Shown: piece by piece, positions 44,290 through 52,759 of the stretch
Numbering within the stretch: position 1 is the first letter of the stretch
Layout of the letters: every line of letters starts with the position of its first letter
Origin: an uncultured Bacteroidia bacterium
GTDB taxonomy: Bacteria > Bacteroidota > Bacteroidia > Bacteroidales > UBA932
DNA: 64,000 nt
Assembly: GCA_902788175.1 (NCBI GenBank)
Contig: CADAJF010000006.1
Location: forward strand, 1-64,000
Direction of reading: 5' to 3'
Program-made: the position numbers and the translations under genes
Notes under the pieces: generated by a model
Databases searched by the model: none
What the model saw: only the letters and a program-made list of their open reading frames with translations
What the model was told of the DNA's origin: nothing

Positions 44290-45153
44290 ATGAAAAAGAT
44301 ACTTATCCTCGCTTTTGTGTGCCTGGCGGCACTTCAGACAGCTGCGGCGCAGAGCTTTTCCTTCCTGCAAATCCCCCAGGACCCCGCCGTGTCGGGCATG
44401 GCCGGCGCGGGCGTTGCCCTCCGGAGCATTTCTCCCCTGGACAACAACCTGGCCGATGCCGCCCTGGCACAGGAAAAAATGACGGCGGGTGCTTCCTACA
44501 CCCTCTGGACGCCTTCGGTGAACAGTTTCGGCCTCCTTGGCGCCTCCGCCTCCTACCGGGTGATTCCCAAGCTGGTGGTGGCCCTTTCGGTGAAGGACTT
44601 TATGTCGCCGTCCTATGACATTACGTCGGAAGGCGGTCATGTGGACCAGTCGTTCAAGCCCAAGGACCTGGCTATCGGCCTTGGCGCCGCTTACCAGTTG
44701 GGTGAATCCCTGGCTATCGGTGCTGCTGCCAAGTTCTTGCACTCCTCCCTTGCCCCGGAGGTAAAAAGGAGTACCGTTGCCTTCAACCTCTCGCTCAAAT
44801 ATGCGGCTAACGGTCTGCAGGCCGGCCTGGCCCTGGACAACCTGGGTGCCGGTGTGCCTTCCACGGTCCGCGCGGGCGCGGCATACTCCATTGTTGGCCT
44901 TACGGCATCCCTGGAGGGGGATTACGTGCTGGGCGCCGGCATGATGGCCGGAGCGGGTTTGCAGTATGGTTTCAAGGACATGGTCTTTGTCCGGGCCGGC
45001 TACCATCTGGGCATGTCGGAGAAGGTGATTCCTTCCCACGTCTCCCTGGGAATTGGCCTGAAATTCTCCGGTCTTCACCTGGATGTGAGCTATCTCACAG
45101 CCTCCAAGACCCTTGGCAATACCCTTGCCTTTGGCGTGGGATACAGCTTTTAG
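44290..45153 (+). CDS. PorV/PorQ-like outer-membrane beta-barrel (right arm)
   Basis: The ATG at 44290 gives 287 residues with a signal peptide ending 'LQTAAAQ'; an in-frame codon at 44203 lies inside the protease gene and is rejected. The protein parallels the left-arm barrel throughout: 'DPAVSGMAGAGVALRSISPLDNNLADAA', 'RAGAAYSIVGLTASLEGDYVL', 'VFVRAGYHLG', with the identical ending 'TLGNTLAFGVGYSF'. The PorV/PorQ-like assignment rests on overall layout and on its partnership with a T9SS-sorted protease. An alternative is a generic barrel that anchors or chaperones the protease. A terminator follows. Confidence 0.75.
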   Translation: MKKILILAFVCLAALQTAAAQSFSFLQIPQDPAVSGMAGAGVALRSISPLDNNLADAALAQEKMTAGASYTLWTPSVNSFGLLGASASYRVIPKLVVALSVKDFMSPSYDITSEGGHVDQSFKPKDLAIGLGAAYQLGESLAIGAAAKFLHSSLAPEVKRSTVAFNLSLKYAANGLQAGLALDNLGAGVPSTVRAGAAYSIVGLTASLEGDYVLGAGMMAGAGLQYGFKDMVFVRAGYHLGMSEKVIPSHVSLGIGLKFSGLHLDVSYLTASKTLGNTLAFGVGYSF

Positions 45154-45190
45154 CAGTACCTGGCATCTTCCCCGGCACGAGGAGGATCAG

Positions 45191-45214
45191 CAGGCCCCAA
45201 TGGGGCCTGTTTTT
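45191..45214 (+). terminator. Rho-independent terminator after the right arm
   Basis: CAGGCCCC and GGGGCCTG form a perfect 8-bp stem with a 3-nt loop, followed by five T. Confidence 0.85.
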
Positions 45215-45255
45215 GTGCTTTTACGTCTTCGTTCCTGGGTTTCTTTTTCCAGGGT

Positions 45256-45286
45256 TTTGTAGTTGAGATTGTTTTTTATATATTTG
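45256..45286 (+). promoter_or_regulatory. Full Bacteroidota-type promoter of the fourth SusCD operon
   Basis: TTTG (45256-45259), 19 bases, then TATATTTG (45279-45286): both boxes and the spacing match the consensus. The leader is about 80 nt. Confidence 0.75.
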
Positions 45287-45374
45287 TCCTTAATAAACCA
45301 AATGTTTTAAGAAAACCAATGTAAATATTAAACGCAATCTCTCATAAAAACCTTATTATTAAACAAACCACTTT

Positions 45375-48300
45375 ATGAGCATTAAATCACTTACCAAACT
45401 CCTGGGAGGGCTTGTGCTGGCGCTATGGTGCAGCACGCAGGCCCTCGCCCAGACGCGGACGGTGAAAGGAAATGTCGTAGAGGCAGCAAGCGGAGAGCCG
45501 GTGATAGGCGCCTTCGTGACCGTGGAAGGGGCCACCAACATCGGCGCCGTCACGGACCTGGACGGCAATTTCGAACTCACCCGTATCCCTCCGTCTGCCA
45601 AGAACCTGATTGTGAGCTTCATGGGCTTCACAGATGCCAAAGTCCCCATCCAGGACTTCGTGCGGGTGGCCCTGGAGGAAGACGCCAATGTGCTGGAGTC
45701 GGCCGTGGTCACCGGTATGACACAGGTGGACCGCCGCCTCTTCACCGGTTCCGCCGCCAAGGTGGACGCCGAGGAAGCCAAGATTTCCGGTATCGCCGAC
45801 ATCTCCCGCTCCCTGGAAGGCCGTGTGGCCGGTGTTACCGTGCAGAACGTCTCCGGTACCTTCGGTACGGCCCCCAAAATCCGCGTCCGCGGTGCCACGT
45901 CCATCTACGGCTCCTCCAAGCCGCTGTGGGTGGTGGATGGCGTTATCATGGAAGACGTGGTTGAGGTGGACGCCGAGGACCTGAGCTCCGGTGACGCCAA
46001 CACCCTCATTTCCAGCGCTATCGCCGGTCTCAACTCGGACGATATCGAGAGTTTCGACATCCTCAAGGACGGCTCTGCAACCTCCATCTATGGCGCGCGC
46101 GCCATGGCGGGCGTTATTGTGGTGACCACCAAGAAGGGACGCTCCGGCCACAGCAGCATCAGCTATACCGGAGAGTACACGGTTCGCCTCAAACCCAGCT
46201 ACAACAACTTCAACATCATGAACTCCCAGGACCAGATGTCCATCTACCAGGAACTGGAGCAGAAGGGTTATCTTCTGTACGCGGGTACGGTGAATGCCTC
46301 CGAAAGCGGTATCTACGGTAAGATGTACAGCCTTATCAGCGAGTTCAACGAGACCAGCGGCATGTTCGGCCTGCCCAATACGCCTGAGGCCCGGGCCGGT
46401 TATCTCCGAGAGGCGGAATACCGCAACACCGACTGGTTTGACAAGTTGTTCACTTACAACATCCAGCATAACCACTCCCTCTCCATGTCGGGTGGTACGG
46501 ACAACGGAAACTACTATGCCTCCCTGTCCGTCATGGACGACCCAGGCTGGTCCATCCAGAGTGCTGTCCGCCGTTTTACGGCCAACATCAACACCACTTA
46601 CAAGATTTCCAGCAAGTTGTCCATGAACCTCATCAGCAACGCTTCGTACCGCTCGCAGCGTGCGCCCGGTACCCTCGGCTCCACCGTGGATGTCGTGAAC
46701 GGTGCCGTTCAGAGAGACTTCGACATCAACCCGTATTCGTACGCCCTCAATACTTCCCGGGCCCTGGACCCGGACGAGTTCTACACCCGTAACTACGCTC
46801 CCTTCAATATTTTCCACGAACTGGAAAACAACTATCTGGACATTGACGTGACCAACGTCCGTTTCCAGGGAGAGCTCAAGTACAAGCCCTTCAGGCAGTT
46901 GGAAATATCGGCCCTGGCGGCCTACAAGTACTCCGGCACCAGCCGCGAGCACTACATCCTGGACAATTCGAACCAGGCGCTGGCCTACCGTGCCATGGCT
47001 ACCACCACCATCCGCGACTCCAACTCCTTCCTGTACACGGACCCGGACGACATGTTCGCCGTGCCGGAGTCCGTCCTCCCCGTGGGCGGTATCTTCCAGC
47101 GCACGGACAACAAGATGAACGGCTGGGATGCCCGTGTGTCGGCCAACTTCAACCAGACCTTCGGCCGCATTCACACCCTGACGGCCTATGCCGGCGCCGA
47201 GGTCAACTCCATTGACCGTCACGCCACCTGGTTCCGCGGATGGGGTATGCAGTACGACATGGGCGAAATAGCCAACTACGCCTACAAAGTGTTCAAGAAA
47301 GGCGCCGAGGACAACTCCCAGTACTATACCCTGGGCAATACCCACGAGCGCCGCGCCGCCTTCTTCGGCACGGCCACCTACTCGCTGATGAACCGTTACA
47401 GCATCAACGGTACCGTCCGTTACGAAGGCTCCAACCGCCTGGGCAAGTCCCGCAGCGCACGCTGGCTGCCCACCTGGAACGTCTCCGGCCGATGGAACAT
47501 CATCGACGAGCCCTGGATGAAGAATCTCCAGCCCACCCTCTCCCACGCTGCCGTCAAGCTCTCCTACTCCCTCACCGCAGAAAGCGGCCCGTCCTGGGTC
47601 ACCAACTCCAATGTGGTGATTGCTGCTTACAACCCCTGGAGAAACAGCGTGAACGACCGCGAGACCATCCTCACCATCTCTTCCCTGGCCAACCCGGACC
47701 TCACCTTCGAAAAGAAGCATGAGTTCAACGTGGGTGTGGAACTGGGTTTCCTGGACAACCGCATCAACTTCGCCGGCGACTGGTACAAGCGTAACAACTA
47801 CGACCTTATCGGCCGTACCAATACGCAGGGTATCGGCGGCGAGGTCATGAAATACGGTAACGTGGCCAGCATGAAGTCGGACGGCTTTGAGCTCTCGCTC
47901 ACCACGCAGAACATCCGGACCAAGAACTTCAAGTGGACCACCAACCTCATCTATTCCCACTCCCACAACGAGGTTACCAAACTGTACACCAACCTGCGCG
48001 TGATTGACCTTATCCGCGGTTCCGGTTTCGCGATGGAAGGCTATCCCAACCACTCCATCTTCTCCATCCCGTTCCGCGGGCTCAACGAGGAAGGCCTGCC
48101 CACCTTTGTGGACCAGGACTCCAAGTGGGATCCCGAGACGGGCACCCTTACGGAGAACATCACCACCACGGGCATCTATTTCCAGACGTCGAATCCGGAC
48201 AAGATGCACTTCCTGGAGTACTCCGGCGTGGCCGATCCCACGGACCTGGGTTCCATCGGCAACACCTTCGAGTGGAAGGGTTTCCGCCTGAATGTGTTCA

Positions 48301-48800
48301 TTACCGGCTCCTTCGGCAACGTGGTTCGCCTGGATCCCGTGTTCAGGGCCCGCTACAGCGACCTCAACTCCATGCCGCGCGAGTTCAAGAACCGCTGGGT
48401 GGTTCCCGGAGACGAGAACGTCACCACCATCCCGGTTATCGCGAGCCGCATCCAGAACACCAACGACGGTCATCTGAGCTATGCCTACAACGCCTACAAC
48501 TACTCTACGGAGCGTATCGCCAGCGGCGACTTCATCCGTCTCAAGGAAGTGTCCCTGAGCTACGACCTTCCCAAGAAGTGGGCCGAGGCCATCAACTGCA
48601 ACAACCTGTCCCTCAAGGTGCAGGCTACCAACCTCCTGCTGCTGTACGCAGATCCCAAGCTGAACGGCCAGGATCCGGAATTCTTCAACACTGGCGGTGT
48701 CGCCGTTCCCGTGCCCCGTCAGTTCACCCTTACCCTGAAACTGGGCCTGGGCGGCAATTCCTCCCGTCCCAGAAAGGCCGTGACCCCTTCCGTGAAATAG
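45375..48800 (+). CDS. SusC/RagA family TonB-linked outer-membrane transporter (fourth unit)
   Basis: The 1141-residue transporter has a signal peptide ending 'STQALAQ'. It also has a carboxypeptidase-like domain ('VKGNVVEAASGEPVIGAFVTVEG'), a plug ('PKIRVRGATSIYGSSKPLWVVDGVIMED', 'ILKDGSATSIYGARAMAGVIVVTTKKG') and a barrel ('VPRQFTLTLKLGLGG') followed by a short Arg/Lys-rich tail after the last strand. It belongs to a different SusC branch from the three central ones and lacks their leader. It heads a five-gene operon including a metallohydrolase lipoprotein, a known association (SusCD with HExxH lipoprotein). Confidence 0.95.
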   Translation: MSIKSLTKLLGGLVLALWCSTQALAQTRTVKGNVVEAASGEPVIGAFVTVEGATNIGAVTDLDGNFELTRIPPSAKNLIVSFMGFTDAKVPIQDFVRVALEEDANVLESAVVTGMTQVDRRLFTGSAAKVDAEEAKISGIADISRSLEGRVAGVTVQNVSGTFGTAPKIRVRGATSIYGSSKPLWVVDGVIMEDVVEVDAEDLSSGDANTLISSAIAGLNSDDIESFDILKDGSATSIYGARAMAGVIVVTTKKGRSGHSSISYTGEYTVRLKPSYNNFNIMNSQDQMSIYQELEQKGYLLYAGTVNASESGIYGKMYSLISEFNETSGMFGLPNTPEARAGYLREAEYRNTDWFDKLFTYNIQHNHSLSMSGGTDNGNYYASLSVMDDPGWSIQSAVRRFTANINTTYKISSKLSMNLISNASYRSQRAPGTLGSTVDVVNGAVQRDFDINPYSYALNTSRALDPDEFYTRNYAPFNIFHELENNYLDIDVTNVRFQGELKYKPFRQLEISALAAYKYSGTSREHYILDNSNQALAYRAMATTTIRDSNSFLYTDPDDMFAVPESVLPVGGIFQRTDNKMNGWDARVSANFNQTFGRIHTLTAYAGAEVNSIDRHATWFRGWGMQYDMGEIANYAYKVFKKGAEDNSQYYTLGNTHERRAAFFGTATYSLMNRYSINGTVRYEGSNRLGKSRSARWLPTWNVSGRWNIIDEPWMKNLQPTLSHAAVKLSYSLTAESGPSWVTNSNVVIAAYNPWRNSVNDRETILTISSLANPDLTFEKKHEFNVGVELGFLDNRINFAGDWYKRNNYDLIGRTNTQGIGGEVMKYGNVASMKSDGFELSLTTQNIRTKNFKWTTNLIYSHSHNEVTKLYTNLRVIDLIRGSGFAMEGYPNHSIFSIPFRGLNEEGLPTFVDQDSKWDPETGTLTENITTTGIYFQTSNPDKMHFLEYSGVADPTDLGSIGNTFEWKGFRLNVFITGSFGNVVRLDPVFRARYSDLNSMPREFKNRWVVPGDENVTTIPVIASRIQNTNDGHLSYAYNAYNYSTERIASGDFIRLKEVSLSYDLPKKWAEAINCNNLSLKVQATNLLLLYADPKLNGQDPEFFNTGGVAVPVPRQFTLTLKLGLGGNSSRPRKAVTPSVK

Positions 48801-48804
48801 TAAA

Positions 48805-50400
48805 ATGACACGACCTATGAAAACAAGATACATTTTAATGGTTTGTGCCGCCGCTGCCGTTGCGCTGTCTTCCTGCGACAAGTTCCTGGACGAAATGCCC
48901 GACAACCGCGCCGAAGTGAATTCGGTGGAAAAAGTGGCCGCCCTGCTGGGAGACGCCTACTGCCGCACAGACTACATGATGGTGACCGAACTGCTGGCTG
49001 ACAACATGGACAACAACGAGGCCGTGGTCACCTCTTACGCTGACCGCTTTTTCGAGCAGGTCTGGAACTGGCAGGACGTGACCGAGTCCAACAACGAGTC
49101 GCCGGAAAACATCTGGCAGAACAACTGGGGCTCCATTGCAGCCGCCAACCAGGCCCTGGAGGCCATTGGGAACATGGGCGGAAAGGAGAATCCGGAGCTG
49201 TCCGGTTCCTACGGCGAGGCCCTGCTGGCCCGCGCCTATGCCCACTTCATCCTGGTGAACATCTTCTGCATGCACTATAACTCCAAGACCAGCGCCACGG
49301 ACCTTGGTATCCCGTACATGGACCAGCCCGAGCAGGGCCTGATGCCCCAGTACGAGCGCAGCAACGTGGCAGAGGTGTACAAGCGCATCGACGAAGACAT
49401 CCAGGAAGGCCTCAAATATGTGACCGACAACTACGCCGTTCCCAAGTACCACTTCAACACGCAGGCCGCCTATGCCTTCGCCGCCCGCTTCTACCTCTAC
49501 TACGAGAAGCCGGACAAGGCCCTGGAGTATGCCAACCGCTGCCTGGGCCCGGTACCCGCCCTGCGTGACTACGACGAGCTCAATACCTATCCTTCCAAGG
49601 CTACGGCCAGCGCCGCCTATGTGCGCTCGGATATGAAGAGCAACCTCCTCCTCCAGACCGGCGCCTCCAACCAGGGCCTGTTCTGGGGCGCCAACGCCGG
49701 CTCCTACAAGCACTATGGCCACACCACCAACCTGGCCCTGACGGAAACCATCTTCGGCCGCGTGCCGTGGCTGGGCGAGGAAGAGAGCTTCGGCGCTACG
49801 CGCTACCGTTTCCCGCCCAGGACCTACTCCTCTTCCCGTCTCCGCTTCACCATCTTCTGGAACGTACCTTACGAGTTCGAGGTGACCAACCCCGTGGCCG
49901 GTACCGGATACCGCCGTACGCTGTATCCCGCCTTCACCACGGACGCCTGCCTGCTGGACCGCGCAGAGGCCAAGATTCTCCTCCGTGACTTCCAGGGTGC
50001 CTGCGACGACCTCAACCTCTGGTCTTCCAACATGTACACCGCCCCGGTGAACGTGACCCCCGAGCAGGTGACCGAGTTCTATGGCAATATGCCTTACTAC
50101 ACCTGGCAGGAGCCTACGCCCAAGAAGCACCTGGAACCCGTCTTCGACATTGACGAAGAAGGTTCCACGCAGGAGAGCATGCTTCAGTACGTTCTTCACA
50201 GCCGCCGCGTGGAAACCCTCGGATTCGGTATCCGCTGGTTCGACGTCAAGCGCTACGGGATCACCATTTTCCGCCGTGTCTCGGACGGTGACGGTGTGAT
50301 TTCCTCCATTTCCGACGAACTCAAACCCGGAGACCCCCGCCGCGCGGTCCAGATTCCGCTCCGTGTCCGCGATGCCGGTTTCCAGGCCAACCCGCGTTAA
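48805..50400 (+). CDS. RagB/SusD family nutrient-binding lipoprotein (fourth unit)
   Basis: This SusD homologue has 531 residues from 48805, or 527 from the ATG at 48817, which gives a neater lipoprotein signal (LSSC). It shows 'NIWQNNWGSIAAANQALEAI', 'YGEALLARAYAHFILVNIFCMHY' and the C-terminal 'LLDRAEAKILLRDFQGACDDLNLW ... SRRVETLGFGIRWFDVKRYGI'. It begins 4 bases after susC. Strong codon bias matches the upstream gene. It should form the surface lid of the fourth transporter; ligand unknown. Confidence 0.94.
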   Translation: MTRPMKTRYILMVCAAAAVALSSCDKFLDEMPDNRAEVNSVEKVAALLGDAYCRTDYMMVTELLADNMDNNEAVVTSYADRFFEQVWNWQDVTESNNESPENIWQNNWGSIAAANQALEAIGNMGGKENPELSGSYGEALLARAYAHFILVNIFCMHYNSKTSATDLGIPYMDQPEQGLMPQYERSNVAEVYKRIDEDIQEGLKYVTDNYAVPKYHFNTQAAYAFAARFYLYYEKPDKALEYANRCLGPVPALRDYDELNTYPSKATASAAYVRSDMKSNLLLQTGASNQGLFWGANAGSYKHYGHTTNLALTETIFGRVPWLGEEESFGATRYRFPPRTYSSSRLRFTIFWNVPYEFEVTNPVAGTGYRRTLYPAFTTDACLLDRAEAKILLRDFQGACDDLNLWSSNMYTAPVNVTPEQVTEFYGNMPYYTWQEPTPKKHLEPVFDIDEEGSTQESMLQYVLHSRRVETLGFGIRWFDVKRYGITIFRRVSDGDGVISSISDELKPGDPRRAVQIPLRVRDAGFQANPR

Positions 50401-50418
50401 CCGTCAAAGGATAAGCTT

Positions 50419-51360
50419 ATGAAAAATATCATCAAATACAGTATTGTGCTGCTGGCCCTTGCCGCCGCCGCCGTCTCCTGCCGCAGGGAGCAGCTGAGCG
50501 ACGAGAGCGTGATCACCGTCGATCAGCAGACCAAGAACCAGTTCGACCTTTGGCTGGAGTCCAATTTCGTGAATCCGTACAACGTGCAGATCAAGTACCG
50601 CTACGACCTCAACGAGACCTCCTTCAGCTACTACACCGTGCCTGCGGACTTTGACTGCTCCGTGGTGATGGCGCACCTGATCAAGTACCTGTGCGTGGAT
50701 TCCTACGACGAGGTGGCCGGCGTGCTGTTCACCAAGCACTATTTCCCCAAGCTCTTCGTCTTTATCGGCGAATGGGAGTACAACAACGCCGGTACCATCC
50801 GTCTGGGTACGGCCGAAGGCGGCAAGAAGATCACCCTGTCGGGCCTGAACTACCTGCCCTCCATCATGGCCACCACCTGGGGCGACTACTCCAATCCCGC
50901 CGAGAACCTGAACCACTACTACATCAAGACCATCCACCACGAGTTCACCCACATCCTGAACCAGACCAAGGACTATCCTACGGAGTTCAAGCAGATTACG
51001 CCCACCGACTATGTGCAGGATTCCTGGAATGCCAGCGAGTATTCCGCTGAATACCTGTACAAGGGCTTCATCTCCCGCTATGCCCGTAAGGAAGACCGCG
51101 AAGACTTTGCGGAGCTGTTGTCCATGTATGTGACCAACACGCCCGAGAAGTGGGCTTCCTGGATGGAAAGGGCTTCCGTGGACGCCGAAGGCAATCCTGC
51201 CAGCGGCAAGGAAATCATCGAAACCAAGCTGGAAATCGTGAAGAACTACATGATGGACACGTTCAATATTGACATGGACGAGCTCCGTAAAGTGGTTATC
51301 CGCCGCCAGGAGGAGGTGATGAACGGCCTGGTTGACCTTACTTCCCTTGAAATCAATTAA
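50419..51360 (+). CDS. Substrate-import-associated zinc metallohydrolase lipoprotein
   Basis: The 313-residue lipoprotein (lipobox AVSC, Cys21) has a zinc-binding HExxH at residues 174-178 ('IHHEFTHILNQ'). Downstream acidic residues in 'REDFAELLSMYV' could supply the third ligand. This matches the family of HExxH lipoproteins found in SusCD operons with DUF4302 proteins (NCBI: substrate import-associated zinc metallohydrolase lipoprotein). Hydrolysis of a peptide or other polymer at the cell surface is expected; the actual substrate is unknown. Its stop overlaps the next start (TAATG), showing translational coupling. Confidence 0.87.
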   Translation: MKNIIKYSIVLLALAAAAVSCRREQLSDESVITVDQQTKNQFDLWLESNFVNPYNVQIKYRYDLNETSFSYYTVPADFDCSVVMAHLIKYLCVDSYDEVAGVLFTKHYFPKLFVFIGEWEYNNAGTIRLGTAEGGKKITLSGLNYLPSIMATTWGDYSNPAENLNHYYIKTIHHEFTHILNQTKDYPTEFKQITPTDYVQDSWNASEYSAEYLYKGFISRYARKEDREDFAELLSMYVTNTPEKWASWMERASVDAEGNPASGKEIIETKLEIVKNYMMDTFNIDMDELRKVVIRRQEEVMNGLVDLTSLEIN

Positions 51361-52751
51361 TGAACGAGATTATGAAACGCAACAGATTATTTACCTGTAT
51401 TCTGGCTGGTGCCGTTGCCTTATTCTCGCTCCAGTCCTGCCTCTTCGAGCAGAAAGACCTGTTTGAAGAGGGCGCGTCGGCCCGTCTTGCTTCCGTGCTC
51501 ACCAATGCCAAGCAGGTGCTCACGCAGCAGTCCAATGGCTGGCTCATGTACTACTATCCGGACAACAACCAGTACTATGGCGGGTTCAACTATATCCTTC
51601 AATTCGGCGAGGAACATGTGACCGTCTGGTCCGAGCGTTTCTCCGAGCCCGGAACCTCCCTGTACAAGATGGCCACCAACAACGGTCCGGTCCTGTCCTT
51701 CGACACCACCAACTGGCCCTTCCACTTCTTCGCCACGCCTTCCGGCGGCAGCAAGAACCTGTACGGAGACAGCGGAAAATACCAGGCCTACAGGGGTGAC
51801 TTCGAGTTCCTCCTGCTCAGCGCCACCTCTTCGGAAGTGCTCCTCAAAGGAACCCGCAGCGGCAATATCATCAGGATGGTGCCCTTCGCCGGAGGATCCC
51901 CGGAGTCCTATATGAAAGCCGTGAACCAGTGCGTGGAAGACATCTTCGTGAGCGAGTTCAACGGAACCCTGGACAACAGCCCCTTCCATATTTTCCTGGA
52001 TCTTAGCAACCGCCAGGCCCAGCTGAACCTGATTCCCTCCAACGAGGAAGAGCAGCCGGACGTGGTGAAGGTGGCCTATATGTACACCGACAAGGGGCTC
52101 CGCCTGTACGAGCCCGTCACCCTGGATGGAAAAACTGTCCAGGAACTGATTTGGGTGGCCGACGAGCAGTCGCTGATTTCTCCCCTCGGCGCCGACAAAG
52201 TACACCTGGAAGGAACGCTTCCCGAGGGCTGGCATGCCTATGATGACTTCATTGGTCAGTGGAAGCTCACTTACAACGCAGGTGCCAGTTTCCTGGATGG
52301 CATTGAGATCAAAGAGCTGGAAAAAGGCAAGTCCTTCTCCGTTGCCGGTCTCAGCCACCAGTTTGAGATGAAGGCCACTTACAACCTGGGCAGCGGCAAA
52401 GTTCAGCTTCTTTCCCAGATTGTGGGCAATGACGGCACTTACAGCATTCGCGTCGCCGCCTGGGACTCGAAAGCCGGTAAAGTGACTTATACGGACACCA
52501 TCGGCTTCTTCCTTACCTTTGGGGCCAACGCCGAAGGTGTTGACGATGCCAGCACCATCTACTTCAGCGACAACCGCGTATGGCTGACCTATCCGGTGAA
52601 CGGATTTATCATGTACCGGATGAACGGAAGCACCCGTATCGGCGCCTCCACTGCCCCTTGGGTGTTCAGAAACGATGAAGCCACCGGTGCCAAGGTTACA
52701 GTAGACCCCAACCGTCTGCCCACTCCTACCGTTCTTACCCGCGTTAATTAA
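51360..52751 (+). CDS. DUF4302 domain lipoprotein
   Basis: Of 463 residues; the ATG at 51372 gives a cleaner lipoprotein signal (SLQSC). The mature N-terminus 'LFEQKDLFEEGASARLASVLTNAKQVLTQQSNGWLMYYYPDNNQYYGGFNYILQF' is the typical opening of DUF4302. The rest is beta-rich, ending 'PVNGFIMYRMNGSTRIGASTAPWVFRN'. DUF4302 proteins regularly follow HExxH lipoproteins in SusCD operons and probably act together with them at the outer surface, but no activity is known. Confidence 0.85.
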   Translation: MNEIMKRNRLFTCILAGAVALFSLQSCLFEQKDLFEEGASARLASVLTNAKQVLTQQSNGWLMYYYPDNNQYYGGFNYILQFGEEHVTVWSERFSEPGTSLYKMATNNGPVLSFDTTNWPFHFFATPSGGSKNLYGDSGKYQAYRGDFEFLLLSATSSEVLLKGTRSGNIIRMVPFAGGSPESYMKAVNQCVEDIFVSEFNGTLDNSPFHIFLDLSNRQAQLNLIPSNEEEQPDVVKVAYMYTDKGLRLYEPVTLDGKTVQELIWVADEQSLISPLGADKVHLEGTLPEGWHAYDDFIGQWKLTYNAGASFLDGIEIKELEKGKSFSVAGLSHQFEMKATYNLGSGKVQLLSQIVGNDGTYSIRVAAWDSKAGKVTYTDTIGFFLTFGANAEGVDDASTIYFSDNRVWLTYPVNGFIMYRMNGSTRIGASTAPWVFRNDEATGAKVTVDPNRLPTPTVLTRVN

Positions 52752-52759
52752 GGCGTCCT

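Noticed and set aside
45423..48905. A very long open frame (about 1160 codons) on the - strand opposite the fourth susC; similar long frames opposite frdA, the first two susC genes and susD genes
   Set aside because: Shadow frames caused by the strong C/G-ending codon bias of the + strand (or - strand) genes. The translations are low-complexity Val/Gly/His-rich with no family signal.
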